Origin: Kofleriaceae bacterium | Lineage (GTDB): Bacteria; Myxococcota_A; Polyangia; Haliangiales; Haliangiaceae | Assembly: GCA_018057825.1 (NCBI GenBank) | Contig: JAGPCY010000004.1 | Coordinates: forward strand, 271,499 to 335,498 | Length of the DNA: 64,000 bases | Direction of reading: 5' to 3' | Part shown: positions 45,686-55,016 of the stretch, piece after piece | Numbering within the stretch: the first letter of the stretch is position 1 | How the letters are laid out: each line of letters starts with the position of its first letter | Translations under genes and position numbers: made by a program | The notes under the pieces: generated by a model | What the model saw: only the letters and a program-made list of their open reading frames with translations | What the model was told of the DNA's origin: nothing | The model's database searches: none

Positions 45686-46771
45686 ATGGCCGTGGCGCCC
45701 GAACCGGGGGAGCTGATCGGCGGCCGCTATCGGCTGATCGAGGTGGCCGGGCGCGGCGGCATGGCCGACGTCTGGCGGGCCGAGGTCGAGGGCGACCTCG
45801 GGTTCCGCCGCACCGTCGCGATCAAGCAGATGCACCCCGGCCTGGCCGGCCAGCCGACCTACGTCCAGATGTTCGTCGAGGAGGCGCGGCTGGGCGCGGC
45901 CCTCGAGTCGCCCAACCTGGCCGAGGTCCGCGACTTCATCGCCCATCGCGGCAACTACTACATGGTCCTCGAGTGGGTCGAGGGCATCGACCTCGGCACC
46001 TGGGTGCGCTGGCACTTCGAGCGCGGCGAGGCCCCGCGCTGGGAGCTGGTGGCGGCGATCGGCGTCGGCGTGCTGCGCGGCCTGGCCGCGGCCCACGAGC
46101 GCCACGTCGGCGGCGTGGCGGCGCCGGTGGTCCATCGCGACGTCAGCCCGCACAACGTCATGCTCACCACCCGTGGCCTGGCCAAGCTGATCGACTTCGG
46201 CCTGGCGCTGGCGGCCGATCGCACCGCCGACGCCACCGAGCCGGGCGTGGTCAAGGGCAAGATGGCCTACCTGTCGCCCGAGATCGTGAGCGGGGCCCGC
46301 CCGGTGCCGGCGTCGGATCAGTTCGCGGTCGGCTCGGTGATGTGGGAGGCCCTGGTCGGACGCAAGCTGTTCGACGGCGCCAACGACTACGAGACCTACG
46401 TCCGGGTGCGCGACTGCCAGGTGCCGCCGCTCAAGCCGCTCCGCCCCGACGTCCCGGCCGACGTCGCCGCGCTGATCGCCCGGGCCCTCGCGCCGCGCGT
46501 CGATCAGCGCTACCCGAGCGCCCGCGAGTTCGCGCGCCAGCTCGGCACCGCGCTCAAGAAGGTCCAGCTCCGGCGCGATCTGCACGCGCTCCTGTCGCGC
46601 TCGGTCAGCGACGCCCGGGCCTCGATGGGGCTGGGCGCGCGCACGGGCGATCTATCGGCGCTGACGCCGATCGCCGAGCTGCGGCCCGAGGAGCAAGCGA
46701 CCGCGTTCGGCGATCGCCTGCGCGGTCTGCGCCACAAGCTGCCCGGGTTGTTCGGCCGCAAGAAGAGCTAG
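45686..46771 (+). CDS. Hanks-type Ser/Thr protein kinase
   Basis: A 361-residue cytosolic kinase. Domain order: glycine loop AGRGGMADV (21-29), Lys47 in VAIKQM, HRDVSPHNV (150-158), DFG at 170-172, activation segment ending GKMAYLSPE, and FAVGSVMWEALVGRKLFDG in the C-lobe. HRDVSPHN is typical of myxobacterial kinases. The C-terminal ~75 residues are basic and without a membrane helix or sensor domain. ATG 45686 is the start; GATGAT five bases upstream is a weak leaderless-type box. Substrate unknown. Confidence 0.92.
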   Translation: MAVAPEPGELIGGRYRLIEVAGRGGMADVWRAEVEGDLGFRRTVAIKQMHPGLAGQPTYVQMFVEEARLGAALESPNLAEVRDFIAHRGNYYMVLEWVEGIDLGTWVRWHFERGEAPRWELVAAIGVGVLRGLAAAHERHVGGVAAPVVHRDVSPHNVMLTTRGLAKLIDFGLALAADRTADATEPGVVKGKMAYLSPEIVSGARPVPASDQFAVGSVMWEALVGRKLFDGANDYETYVRVRDCQVPPLKPLRPDVPADVAALIARALAPRVDQRYPSAREFARQLGTALKKVQLRRDLHALLSRSVSDARASMGLGARTGDLSALTPIAELRPEEQATAFGDRLRGLRHKLPGLFGRKKS

Positions 46772-46798
46772 CCCCCGGCCGCGCGATGCGCGACGGCG

Positions 46799-47740
46799 TC
46801 ACTCGAGGACCAGCTCGAGGAGCTCCGAGGCGCGCGCCGGATCGTCGGCGTCGACCGCGGCCAGCCAGCGGCCGTCCCAGCGCACCAGCCCCTCGAGCTT
46901 GGCCGCCAGCGGCGCGCCGTCGCGATCGACCACCGTGGCCCACCAGGCGTCGTCCGCGCCGAGCCAGCCGATCGCGCTGCCGACCACCGCGCCGTCGTCG
47001 TAGGCCGACCCGGTGGCCTCGGCGGTGGCGGCGAAGGCCAGGCCGTCGTCCCAGGCCTCGAGCTCGGTGAGGCGCAGCGGCACGCCGGCCAGCGCGCCCA
47101 GCGCCAGCGGCTGCCAGGTCACCGTCGGGACCGGCGCGCCGTCGGGGTCGGCCAGGAGCGCGCGCAGGTCCGCCAGCGCGAGCGCCGCGACCGCGTCGAC
47201 CGTCGGCACCCCGTCGGGGCCGCGATCGCCGCCGCGGTTGCCGAGGATGAGCTGGCCGGCGTGGACCGCGGCGCCCTCGAGGTTGACCGCGCCCGAGGCG
47301 AGGTTCGGCTGGGCCAGCGCCGCGTACAGGCGGGGCAGGGCGACCAGCCGGGCGCCGCCGCGCTCGACCACCGCCGCGACCCGCCGCACCGCCAGGCCGC
47401 TGTCGGAGCCCAGCGCGATCAGCGCGTCGTCGAGGGCGAAGGCGCACTCGAGGTCGAGCTTGGCCGCCTTGTTGCCGCGGCCGACATCGAACTGGCGCCG
47501 GCCATCGGCGCCGGCCGGCAAGGTCACGGCCGCGCACGCGCCGCGATCGGGATCGACGGTGGCGACGAAGTTGGCGTCGTCGGACACCACCGCGAGCTCC
47601 GCGCCCCACGCAGCCAGGGCGCTGGCGGCGCGGACGTGGGCCGGGCGATCGAGCGCGAGGTCGGCGCCGTCGGTGTAGCGCAGCTCGACGCGCCGGATCA
47701 CGCGCCAGCGTCGATCGGTGGCGTGGGGGACCGGTCGCAT
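46799..47740 (-). CDS. Hypothetical beta-rich protein (DUF6929-like)
   Basis: A 313-residue protein without signal peptide. The many short hydrophobic strands (AELAVVSDDANFVATVD, DDALIALGSDSGLAVRRVAAV, GAAVHAGQLILGNRGG, DDGLAFAATAEATGS, GRWLAAVDADDPARASELLEL) suggest a beta-propeller. The start RVELRYTDGADLAL and the DDANFVA strand match my memory of the DUF6929 family, not checked. ATG 47740 has a TATAGT box six bases upstream. It converges with the kinase gene at 46771 with 27 bases between. Confidence 0.6.
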   Translation of the reverse strand: MRPVPHATDRRWRVIRRVELRYTDGADLALDRPAHVRAASALAAWGAELAVVSDDANFVATVDPDRGACAAVTLPAGADGRRQFDVGRGNKAAKLDLECAFALDDALIALGSDSGLAVRRVAAVVERGGARLVALPRLYAALAQPNLASGAVNLEGAAVHAGQLILGNRGGDRGPDGVPTVDAVAALALADLRALLADPDGAPVPTVTWQPLALGALAGVPLRLTELEAWDDGLAFAATAEATGSAYDDGAVVGSAIGWLGADDAWWATVVDRDGAPLAAKLEGLVRWDGRWLAAVDADDPARASELLELVLE

Positions 47741-47746
47741 CGCCGC

Positions 47747-47752
47747 ACTATA
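47747..47752 (-). promoter_or_regulatory. TATAGT -10-like box 6 bases before the 47740 start
   Basis: TATAGT, six bases, then ATG on the minus strand; no Shine-Dalgarno site. The best-formed leaderless-type box of the window. Confidence 0.55.
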
Positions 47753-47841
47753 CGCCGGCGCGCCGGGCTCACGCCGAGCGCTCGGCTGGGGGCTCGGTCA
47801 CGCCGCCTGCGCGCGGGCCTCGCGTCGCCTGTCGGGTGCGG

Positions 47842-47847
47842 TAGGCT
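47842..47847 (+). promoter_or_regulatory. TAGGCT -10-like box 6 bases before the metalloprotease start
   Basis: TAGGCT, six bases, then ATG 47854; no Shine-Dalgarno site and no clear -35. Confidence 0.5.
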
Positions 47848-47853
47848 CACGCG

Positions 47854-49212
47854 ATGGTCCGCCGCCTGGTCGTCCTCACCGCGCTCGCGGTCGCCGGGGT
47901 CGGCCCGGCCCACGCGACCCCCCTCGACTACGTCGTGGTCGATCCGCCGCGCACCCGCGCCGCGAACGCGACCAAGGTCGTCTACCTGAACCGCTGCGCG
48001 GCCGGGTGCAGCGTGACCCGCGGCGCCGACGACGCCGCCGCCGACACCTCGTCGATCCTCGGGCGCGAGGGCATCCCAGCGACGGTGTCCCTCGAGCCGT
48101 TCCGCTGGGACCAGGCGACCTGGGACGCGGTCGTGGCGTGCGTCCGCGACCGCTACACGCCGTGGGCGGTCACCGTGGTCACCGAGCCGCCGGCCTCGGG
48201 CCGCTACCAGGAGGTCATGGTCGCCGGTGTCCCGAGCGCGCTGGGCCTGGCCGGCAATACCCTCGGCGTGGCGCCGCTCACCAGCGACTGCTCGGCCTTG
48301 CCGAGCGCGATCGGCTTCGCCTTCGCCAACGCCCACCCGGCCTCCGCCGAGCAGGTCGACAACCTGTGCACCACGATCATCCACGAGGCCGGTCACCTGT
48401 ACGGGCTCGATCACGAGTTCGCTTGCAAGGACCCGATGACCTACCTCGCGGGCTGTACCCCCAAGGTCTTCGTCAACCGCACGTTGCCGTGTGGTGAGCT
48501 GGCCGGCGAGCGGCCGTGCCAGTGCTCGGCCGGCCAGAACTCGTTTTCGATCCTCATGGATCGGTTCGGACCCGGCCAGCAGCCGGCGGCGCCGGTGACC
48601 CGCATCCTGGCGCCGGTCGAGGGCGCGACGGTGCCGTCGCGGTTCTCGGTGTTCGTCGCGGTCGACAGCCCGCGCCAGGTCGCCGAGATGACCCTGTGGG
48701 TCAACGGCCGGTCGTGGGTCTCGGTCGGCGCCCGGGACGGCAGCAGCCCCTACGAGCTGGTCACGCCGGCCGAGCTGCCCGACGGCCAGCTCGCCCTCGA
48801 GGTCCACACTCGCGACGACCTGGGCAACGTCGCGGTGGTCACGACCACCGCGATCAAGGGCGCCGCCTGCACCACCGCCACCACCTGCGCCGACGGCCAG
48901 ACCTGCGTCGATGGCGCGTGTCGGTCCGGTCCGGGGACCCGGGGGCTCGGCGAGGCCTGCAGCCGTCACGACGACTGCGCCGGCCGGCAGTGCACGCTCG
49001 TCGACGGCGCCGGCGTGTGCAGCCAGCCGTGCTGGCCGCTGGGCGCGGCCTGCGGCGACGGCCTGACCTGCCAGACCGCCGACGACGAGAGCTACGCGTG
49101 CGCGCCGACCGTCGACGACGGTGGCTGCTGCTCGACCGGCGGCGATCCCGGCGCCGCGGCCGCCCTGGCGCTCCTCACCGTGGTCGCGGTCGGCCGCCGC
49201 CGCCGCCGCTAG
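47854..49212 (+). CDS. Secreted zinc metalloprotease with MYXO-CTERM tail
   Basis: A 452-residue exported protease. The signal peptide ends near GPAHA. The catalytic motif HEAGHLYGLDH (177-187) has the HExxHxxGxxH form of metzincins (three His zinc ligands and the catalytic Glu). Many Cys residues around it suggest disulfides. A beta-sandwich follows (~255-345), then a Cys-rich segment (TCADGQTCVDGACRSG, CSRHDDCAGRQC) and the end DGGCCSTGGDPG + hydrophobic helix + RRRRR, a MYXO-CTERM signal. Likely a surface-anchored or secreted protease acting on external protein. A TAGGCT box sits six bases before ATG 47854. Confidence 0.88.
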   Translation: MVRRLVVLTALAVAGVGPAHATPLDYVVVDPPRTRAANATKVVYLNRCAAGCSVTRGADDAAADTSSILGREGIPATVSLEPFRWDQATWDAVVACVRDRYTPWAVTVVTEPPASGRYQEVMVAGVPSALGLAGNTLGVAPLTSDCSALPSAIGFAFANAHPASAEQVDNLCTTIIHEAGHLYGLDHEFACKDPMTYLAGCTPKVFVNRTLPCGELAGERPCQCSAGQNSFSILMDRFGPGQQPAAPVTRILAPVEGATVPSRFSVFVAVDSPRQVAEMTLWVNGRSWVSVGARDGSSPYELVTPAELPDGQLALEVHTRDDLGNVAVVTTTAIKGAACTTATTCADGQTCVDGACRSGPGTRGLGEACSRHDDCAGRQCTLVDGAGVCSQPCWPLGAACGDGLTCQTADDESYACAPTVDDGGCCSTGGDPGAAAALALLTVVAVGRRRRR

Positions 49213-49228
49213 CGCCCACGTCCACGAC

Positions 49229-50068
49229 TCACGGCACGCCGTCGATGCAGCAGCCGTTGGCGCAGAACCGCCCGGTGCCGCAGCTGATGCCGGGCCCGCA
49301 GGCCATCGAGCCCACCGGGCACTCGTTCATGTTGTTGCAGGTCTCGGGCAGGTCGCCGGGATCCTGACCCGGGCACAGCACGCATTCGGCGGGGTTGCAG
49401 GTCGTGCCGCAGTCGGTGCGCTTGACGCACGACGGGCAGGCCGTCGGATCGTTCAGGTTGCTGTCGTTGCAGTTGGGCGCCACCGCCGGGTTGGTGAGGA
49501 TGTCGCGGCACACGTTGGTCACCGGATCGCAGACCGTGCAGCAGCCGAAGCAGTCGCAGCCGGGCGGCGTCAGCGGCGCGCACAGCTCGATGCACGCCTC
49601 GGTCTCGGGGCTGACGCACTCGGCCGGATCGTAGCGGTTGGCGCCAAACGGGCAGCTCGCGCGATCGGGCGCGCCCAGGAGGCAGCACACGTGGATGCTG
49701 CACCCGTCGTTGCCCGAGCCGCTGTTGCCGTCGAAGAAGCAGTCCTGATCGACCTGGTCGATGTTGTCGCCGGGGATGCCCGTGGCGAACGAGTTCTCGT
49801 CGTTGTCGAGGGCGCCGGTGCACTCGAGGTCGTCGCCGTCGATCTGGCCGTCGCCGTCATCGTCGACGCAGTTGTTGCATTGCGGGCCACCGGCCATGCA
49901 CATCCCGGTGGTGCCGGCGTCGGGGCCCGTGCCGCCGTCGCCGTCGCCGATGCCGCCGTCGCCGGTGCCGTCGGGGGCGTCGATCGTGCCCTGGTTGTTG
50001 CCATCGCCGCCGCCGCACGCGGCGATGAAGAACAGCGCGGCGAGCGCGAGGATTCGGATCGCGATCAT
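49229..50068 (-). CDS. Cysteine-rich lipoprotein
   Basis: A 279-residue lipoprotein. The signal [18 protein letters not shown] gives lipidated Cys18, followed by an Asp/Gly-rich linker. The mature part has more than 30 Cys, mostly as CxxC or CC pairs ([46 protein letters not shown]). The first block resembles a calcium-binding DxDGDGxxD loop. No enzymatic motif is present. Such proteins are common on myxobacterial surfaces; function unknown. AGGAG lies seven bases before ATG 50068. It converges with the metalloprotease gene with 16 bases between. Confidence 0.7.
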   Translation of the reverse strand: MIAIRILALAALFFIAACGGGDGNNQGTIDAPDGTGDGGIGDGDGGTGPDAGTTGMCMAGGPQCNNCVDDDGDGQIDGDDLECTGALDNDENSFATGIPGDNIDQVDQDCFFDGNSGSGNDGCSIHVCCLLGAPDRASCPFGANRYDPAECVSPETEACIELCAPLTPPGCDCFGCCTVCDPVTNVCRDILTNPAVAPNCNDSNLNDPTACPSCVKRTDCGTTCNPAECVLCPGQDPGDLPETCNNMNECPVGSMACGPGISCGTGRFCANGCCIDGVP

Positions 50069-50182
50069 GGAGACTCCTGTCGATCGGTTCGGGACGTTCG
50101 AGGCGGGCTCGCGGGCGCCCCTGGATAGGCGAGTGATCTGGACGGGCGCACCCCTCGTGCGCCAGAGGTTCAGTGCAGAGGT

Positions 50183-51184
50183 TCAGTGCGGCAGCCGTTC
50201 GAGCAACGTGTGGGCGTCCGTGGCGTTGCTGCCCTGCGGGTACGCTCGCAGGTAGCGCTGCGCCAGGGTGCGGGCGCGGCCGTGGTCGCCGCGCTCGAAG
50301 GCCAAGCGAGCGGCCGCGTACAGCCCATTGGCAGCCCAGGGCCCCCGACGAGCGGCCAGGGCCTGATACGCGGTCAAGGCGGCGGCGGGATCGGACGCCT
50401 CGAGGGCGGCGGCGGCGGCGTAGGCGGCCTTGCCGTCGAAGGCCGGGGCCGGCGGCTCGATCGGTCGCGGGCTCCGCGGCGCCGTCGGGGCGGCGACGAT
50501 CGTCGGGGTCGGGTCGGTCGCCGTCGGGTCGGTCGCCGTCGGGGCGGTCGCCGCCGTCGCGCTCGCCGCACCGTCGGTCGCGGTCGGGTGGACGCCCTCG
50601 GCGTCCCACGACTCGCCGGCGCGCACCAGCGCCCGCCGGCCGTCGGCCAGCACCTCGACCACGCCATGGCGGACGTCGACGATCGCGCCGTCGCCGAGGC
50701 GGGTCACAGTGAAGCCGGTGCCGACCACCGTGACCCGGACCGCGCCGGCGTCGACGACGAAGGGCGGTCGACCCATCCGCGGGGCGACCTCGAAGGAGGC
50801 CTGGCCGCGATCGAGGATCATGCCGACCCCGCGATCGCCGCCGTGGAGGTACAGCGCCGAGAACGGCGCCAGGCGGATCGAGGCGTCGCCGACGCTCAGC
50901 TCGGTCTCGGCGGCGGCGGTCGCGACCCGGGACGGCATCGTCGTCGGGGCGCGGCTCGTCAGCTCGGCGCCGTCGCCCGGCCGCGCGGGCCAGGCCAGGG
51001 CGACCGCGGCGGCCGCAGCCACCGAGACGGCGGCCGCCACCGGCCAGCGCCAGCGGGCGCGCGGGCTGGGCGGCGCCACGACCACCGGGGCGTCGAGGGT
51101 GGCCCAGAGCTGGCGCTCGAGGCGGGCCCAGGTCAGGTCGGGCAGGGGCTCGACCGGGGGCGGGGGTAGGCGTTCGTCGGTCAT
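50183..51184 (-). CDS. FecR-like anti-sigma factor with C-terminal tetratricopeptide-like tail
   Basis: A 333-residue membrane protein. A cytosolic N-terminus (~45 residues, [14 protein letters not shown]) precedes one membrane helix ([19 protein letters not shown]) and a periplasmic FecR domain: [68 protein letters not shown] (read in parts). A Thr/Ala/Pro linker then leads into TPR-like helices ([44 protein letters not shown]). ATG 51184 overlaps the sigma-factor stop (ATGA). The pair should respond to an envelope signal; there is no TonB receptor beside it. Confidence 0.85.
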   Translation of the reverse strand: MTDERLPPPPVEPLPDLTWARLERQLWATLDAPVVVAPPSPRARWRWPVAAAVSVAAAAAVALAWPARPGDGAELTSRAPTTMPSRVATAAAETELSVGDASIRLAPFSALYLHGGDRGVGMILDRGQASFEVAPRMGRPPFVVDAGAVRVTVVGTGFTVTRLGDGAIVDVRHGVVEVLADGRRALVRAGESWDAEGVHPTATDGAASATAATAPTATDPTATDPTPTIVAAPTAPRSPRPIEPPAPAFDGKAAYAAAAALEASDPAAALTAYQALAARRGPWAANGLYAAARLAFERGDHGRARTLAQRYLRAYPQGSNATDAHTLLERLPH

Positions 51185-51786
51185 CCGGCCTCCTCGGCGT
51201 CATCGCCACCCGCCAGGTCGTGCAGGTACTCGCGCAGGAGCGGGTCGGCCGCGGCGCGCTTGTCGAGCGCCTTTCGGGCCCGCCAGACTTGGGTCTTCAC
51301 CGCCGGCACGCTGGCGCCGGTCAGCTCGGCCACCTCGGCCATCGAGCGGCCGTCGATCACCGCCAGCGCAAACGCCACCCGCTGCACCGGGTCGATCCGA
51401 TCGAGGGCGCGATACAGCCGGACCACGGCGTTCCGCGCGCGCACCAGCCGGTCGGCGCTCGGGGCGTCGCTCTCGACCTCGATCTCCGCCAGCGGGGTCG
51501 CTCGGCGCCGGCGCAGGTGCGACAAGGCCAGGTTGGTCGCGATCGCGCAACACCAGGTCGTGAGGCTGGCCCGGCCGCCGTAGGACCCCATCGAGCGGAA
51601 CACCGCCAGGTAGGTCTCCTGGAGCAGATCTTCGACGTCCTGGTTGCCGCCGAGGACGCGAAACAGGGTCCGGTGGACCGCGGTCCGGCTGCGCAGGAAC
51701 AGGTCGCGCTGGGCCGCTCGGTCTCCGCTCGCGCACCGCGCCGCGAGGGCGGCGTCGTCATCGCGGGTCGTCACCAAGGCCAGCAC
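51181..51786 (-). CDS. ECF-type RNA polymerase sigma factor
   Basis: A 201-residue sigma70-family factor without region 1 or 3. Region 2 reads VLGGNQDVEDLLQETYLAVFR with SLTTWCCAIATNLALSHLRRR; region 4 has LDRIDPVQRVAFALAVIDGRSMAEVAELTGASVPAVKTQVWRARKAL (read in parts), the usual helix-turn-helix. GTG 51786 is taken as start; GTG 51774 is possible. Its stop overlaps the FecR-like gene (ATGA), the standard sigma/anti-sigma pairing. The target promoters are unknown. Confidence 0.92.
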   Translation of the reverse strand: MLALVTTRDDDAALAARCASGDRAAQRDLFLRSRTAVHRTLFRVLGGNQDVEDLLQETYLAVFRSMGSYGGRASLTTWCCAIATNLALSHLRRRRATPLAEIEVESDAPSADRLVRARNAVVRLYRALDRIDPVQRVAFALAVIDGRSMAEVAELTGASVPAVKTQVWRARKALDKRAAADPLLREYLHDLAGGDDAEEAG

Positions 51787-51841
51787 GTCCCGTTAGTGCG
51801 ATCATCGGGGCCCATGGTCGCACAATTCGACCTCGGGGCCC

Positions 51842-52818
<977 letters not shown>

Positions 52819-52822
<4 letters not shown>

Positions 52823-53583
52823 TCGGGGCACGGGTCCACCACCGCGAAGTTGTCGGTCGAAAACGACACCGAGCGAACGAGCGCCACATGCCCCAGCATC
52901 GCCCGGTCGAGCTCCGGGGTCCGGGCACCGTAGGGGTAGGCGAACACCGTCGGAGCGTGGCCTCCCGCGCGCAGGCCGTCCAGGCTCGGAAGCGCCTCGT
53001 CGCGCAGGTAGGCCGCCAGCCCGCGGTCGTCGACCACGTCGGGCGCCCGCAGGTGGTTCGCGCCGTGGGCCTCGATGCCGTGGCCGCGGTCCGCCAGGTC
53101 GCGCAGGGCCGCGCGGTCGGCCTCGCCCATCAGGTGGAACCGGGTCACGAAGAAGGTCGCGCGCGCCCCGTGACGCTCGAGGAGCGCCGCGGTCTCGACC
53201 CAGGCCGCCACGTCGTCGTCGTCGAGGCTGAGCGCCAGGCCCGGGGCCGCCGGTGGTCCCGCCGCCAGCTCGCCGTAGGTGAAGCTCGCGAGCCCCAGCT
53301 CCGCCGCCCTCGCCGCGATCGCCTCCAGCCGGCGCGGGTCCGACAGCCGGCCCGGCGCGTGGGCGTAGAGCTGCACCACCGAGCCCTCGTCGCGCGCCCG
53401 CTCGAGGGCCCCGGCGATGCTCGACCAGTCCTCGTAGACCCCGCGGTCCACGCTCGCCGCGCACAGGACCCGCCGCCCCGGCCCGCGGTAATAGATCTCG
53501 TCGACCTCGTCGAGCGGGGTCCGGCAAGCGCCCAGCGCGCAAACCGCGTAGGCTAGGGCGCCTTGCCAGCTACCGCGTCGCGC
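52819..53583 (-). CDS. Polysaccharide deacetylase (NodB family) lipoprotein, 5' end uncertain
   Basis: NodB-type domain: ALSLDDDDVAAWVE corresponds to the first metal-binding motif (usually TFDDG), ARATFFVTRFHLMGEADRAAL and GIEAHGANHLRAPDV carries the His-box (HxxxH-like, HGANH), and APTVFAYPYGART is motif 3. It should remove N-acetyl groups from a cell-wall or other polysaccharide outside the cytosol. The segment YAVCALGACR looks like a lipobox. No ATG, GTG or TTG lies in frame between 53541 and 53796; in-frame starts at 53799 and 53862 would lie inside the divergent gene. The given 5' end marks only where the signal-like sequence begins. Confidence 0.75.
53549..53554 (+). promoter_or_regulatory. 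TAGGCT -10-like box 8 bases before TTG 53563
   Basis: TAGGCT, eight bases, then TTG 53563. An in-frame TAG within the spacer excludes any earlier start, which supports this weak start codon. Confidence 0.45.
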
Positions 53584-54336
53584 GCCGCCCTGGCGCTCCT
53601 CGGCCTCGCCGCCGTCGCGTCCGCCGAGCCCGCTCCCCCCGGGCGCGACGTCGGGACCCGCCGCCTGGCCGGCCGCGCCGTCGAGGTCACCGCCGCGTAC
53701 CAGTGGTCCATGGCCGCGGGGACCCTGGGCGCGCCGTGGTCCCTCGCCATCGACGCCGCCTGGGCCGTCACCCCCGAGCTCACCCTCGGGGTCAGCCACA
53801 GCGCCCAGGCCCAAGGCCGGGTCCGCGGCGGCGGCGGCTTGTGCATCGAGAGCGACGCGCACCTGTGCGACGCACTATACGCCGGCGGCTACCTCGATGC
53901 TCGCCTCGCCCTGCCCGGGTCGCCCGGCGTCACGCTCTTGGCCCGCCTCGGCGCCGACCTCGTCGGCCCCGACCCCGCCAAGCCCGTCATGCGCGTCGGC
54001 GCCGGCCTGCGCCGCCGCTGGGGCCAGGCCTGGCTCGTCGCTCAGCCCGAGCTCGCCATCGCCCTCGCCGAGCGCGGCAACGGCAACGAGGACGGCGTCC
54101 TCGTTCCCGTCTGGGCCGGCGTCGACCTGTCGCCCGTCCGGGTCTGGCTCGAGACCGGCCTCGACAGCGACATCGAGGCCTTCGCCGACGAGGTGCGCCT
54201 GCGCTTCGGCGTCGGCGCCGCCCGAGACCTCGGCCCCGTCACCCTCGGCCTGTCCCTCGGCTTTCCCCAGCTCTTCGGCCCCCAGAACAGCGGCCGCCTC
54301 CGCCAGGCCGCCCTCTCGCTCACCTGGTTCCGCTGA
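53563..54336 (+). CDS. Exported beta-barrel-type protein
   Basis: A 257-residue protein from TTG 53563. The signal peptide (ASRAALALLGLAAVASAEP) leads into alternating beta strands typical of a small outer-membrane barrel: VEVTAAYQWSMAAGTLG, SLAIDAAWAVTPELTLGVSH, GGYLDARLALPGSPGVTLLARLG, KPVMRVGAGLRRRWGQAWLVA, RVWLETGLDSDIEAF, PVTLGLSLGFPQLFG, ending RQAALSLTWFR with a C-terminal aromatic pattern. There is one Cys pair (CIESDAHLC). It diverges from the deacetylase with overlapping 5' regions. The last gene before the tRNA-Asn. Function unknown. Confidence 0.65.
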   Translation: MPATASRAALALLGLAAVASAEPAPPGRDVGTRRLAGRAVEVTAAYQWSMAAGTLGAPWSLAIDAAWAVTPELTLGVSHSAQAQGRVRGGGGLCIESDAHLCDALYAGGYLDARLALPGSPGVTLLARLGADLVGPDPAKPVMRVGAGLRRRWGQAWLVAQPELAIALAERGNGNEDGVLVPVWAGVDLSPVRVWLETGLDSDIEAFADEVRLRFGVGAARDLGPVTLGLSLGFPQLFGPQNSGRLRQAALSLTWFR

Positions 54337-54416
54337 CCGCCGCCACCCCTCCGCGCCCCCCGTTCCGCCCCCCGTTCCGCCGCCGATCACCCTCGCACTC
54401 TCGCTCCGTCTCCCGC

Positions 54417-54470
54417 TTGACAGCCCCCGGCCCCTTGGGGCATCCATACCTTCCCGGAACCACCCGGGAA
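54417..54470 (+). promoter_or_regulatory. Putative promoter of tRNA-Asn with inverted repeat
   Basis: TTGACA at 54417-54422 is a perfect -35, followed after 18 bases by the weak -10 CATCCA (or CATACC after 22). Just downstream the inverted repeat TTCCCGG (54451-54457) / CCGGGAA (54464-54470) ends three bases before the tRNA. The rest of 54337-54416 shows nothing. Confidence 0.4.
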
Positions 54471-54473
54471 CCT

Positions 54474-54548
54474 TCCGAAGTAGCTCAGTGGTAGAGCAGC
54501 CGGCTGTTAACCGGCGGGTCGCAGGTTCGAAACCTGCCTTCGGAGCCA
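54474..54548 (+). tRNA. tRNA-Asn (anticodon GTT), CCA encoded
   Basis: A full cloverleaf by hand: acceptor TCCGAAG/CTTCGGA, D-stem GCTC/GAGC, anticodon stem GCCGG/CCGGC with loop CTGTTAA (anticodon GTT), variable GGGTC, T-stem GCAGG/CCTGC with loop TTCGAAA, discriminator G and encoded CCA. All stems are perfectly paired. It is the last core-like feature before the compositional change, and tRNA-Asn genes are common integration sites. Confidence 0.97.
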
Positions 54549-54589
54549 TTTTTCTCTCGTCGCCAACCAACGGCGAGGGTCGGTAAACA

Positions 54590-54628
54590 GAAGCCCCCAA
54601 GGAGCGATCCGAGGGGGCTTCGCCGTTT
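54590..54628 (+). terminator. Rho-independent-type terminator after tRNA-Asn
   Basis: Stem GAAGCCCCC (54590-54598) / GGGGGCTTC (54613-54621) is a perfect nine-pair hairpin, followed by CGCCGTTTCT. It ends the tRNA transcript. Confidence 0.7.
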
Positions 54629-54796
54629 CTCCCCAGAACTCCGGGCGTTTCGCGCGCTGCGCGTGCTGCGGCGTCGCTCTCGCGCGTGCTCACAGAGAGC
54701 GCCGAGCGAGCTCGATGAGCGCCGCGTGGGACAGCTCTCCCGCTCTCTCTCCTGTCCCGTGGGGAGAGAGAAGCCGAGAGGCGTTTAACTGCGTAC

Positions 54797-54983
54797 CCGG
54801 CGATCAACAGTCGGCCCCGTTGGTCAACAGCTTCGGCGTCCGAGAAGGGCCGAGCCTGTTGATCATCGGGGCGAAGGCTTGCGGCGGGCGACAAACGGTG
54901 CCCGCCCGTGCGCGCGGCGAACCGATCGCGCGAGCTTCGAGCGTCGGCGTCGTCGCGGGCGTCGGTGGCCTGTTGATCGCCGG
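54797..54983. repeat. Four copies of a 14-bp motif in two orientations next to the tRNA
   Basis: Forward CCGGCGATCAACAG at 54797-54810 and a three-mismatch copy at 54817-54830. Reverse CTGTTGATCATCGG at 54856-54869 (one mismatch) and a perfect reverse complement CTGTTGATCGCCGG at 54970-54983. A further inverted pair CTCTCTCC/GGAGAGAG lies at 54745-54770. The stretch 54629-55016 has no convincing gene; its frames lack domain patterns. The arrangement is like arm-type integrase sites or operators. Confidence 0.7.
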
Positions 54984-55016
54984 GGCGCGGTCCCGGCAGG
55001 CGCGGGCCGTCGGCGT

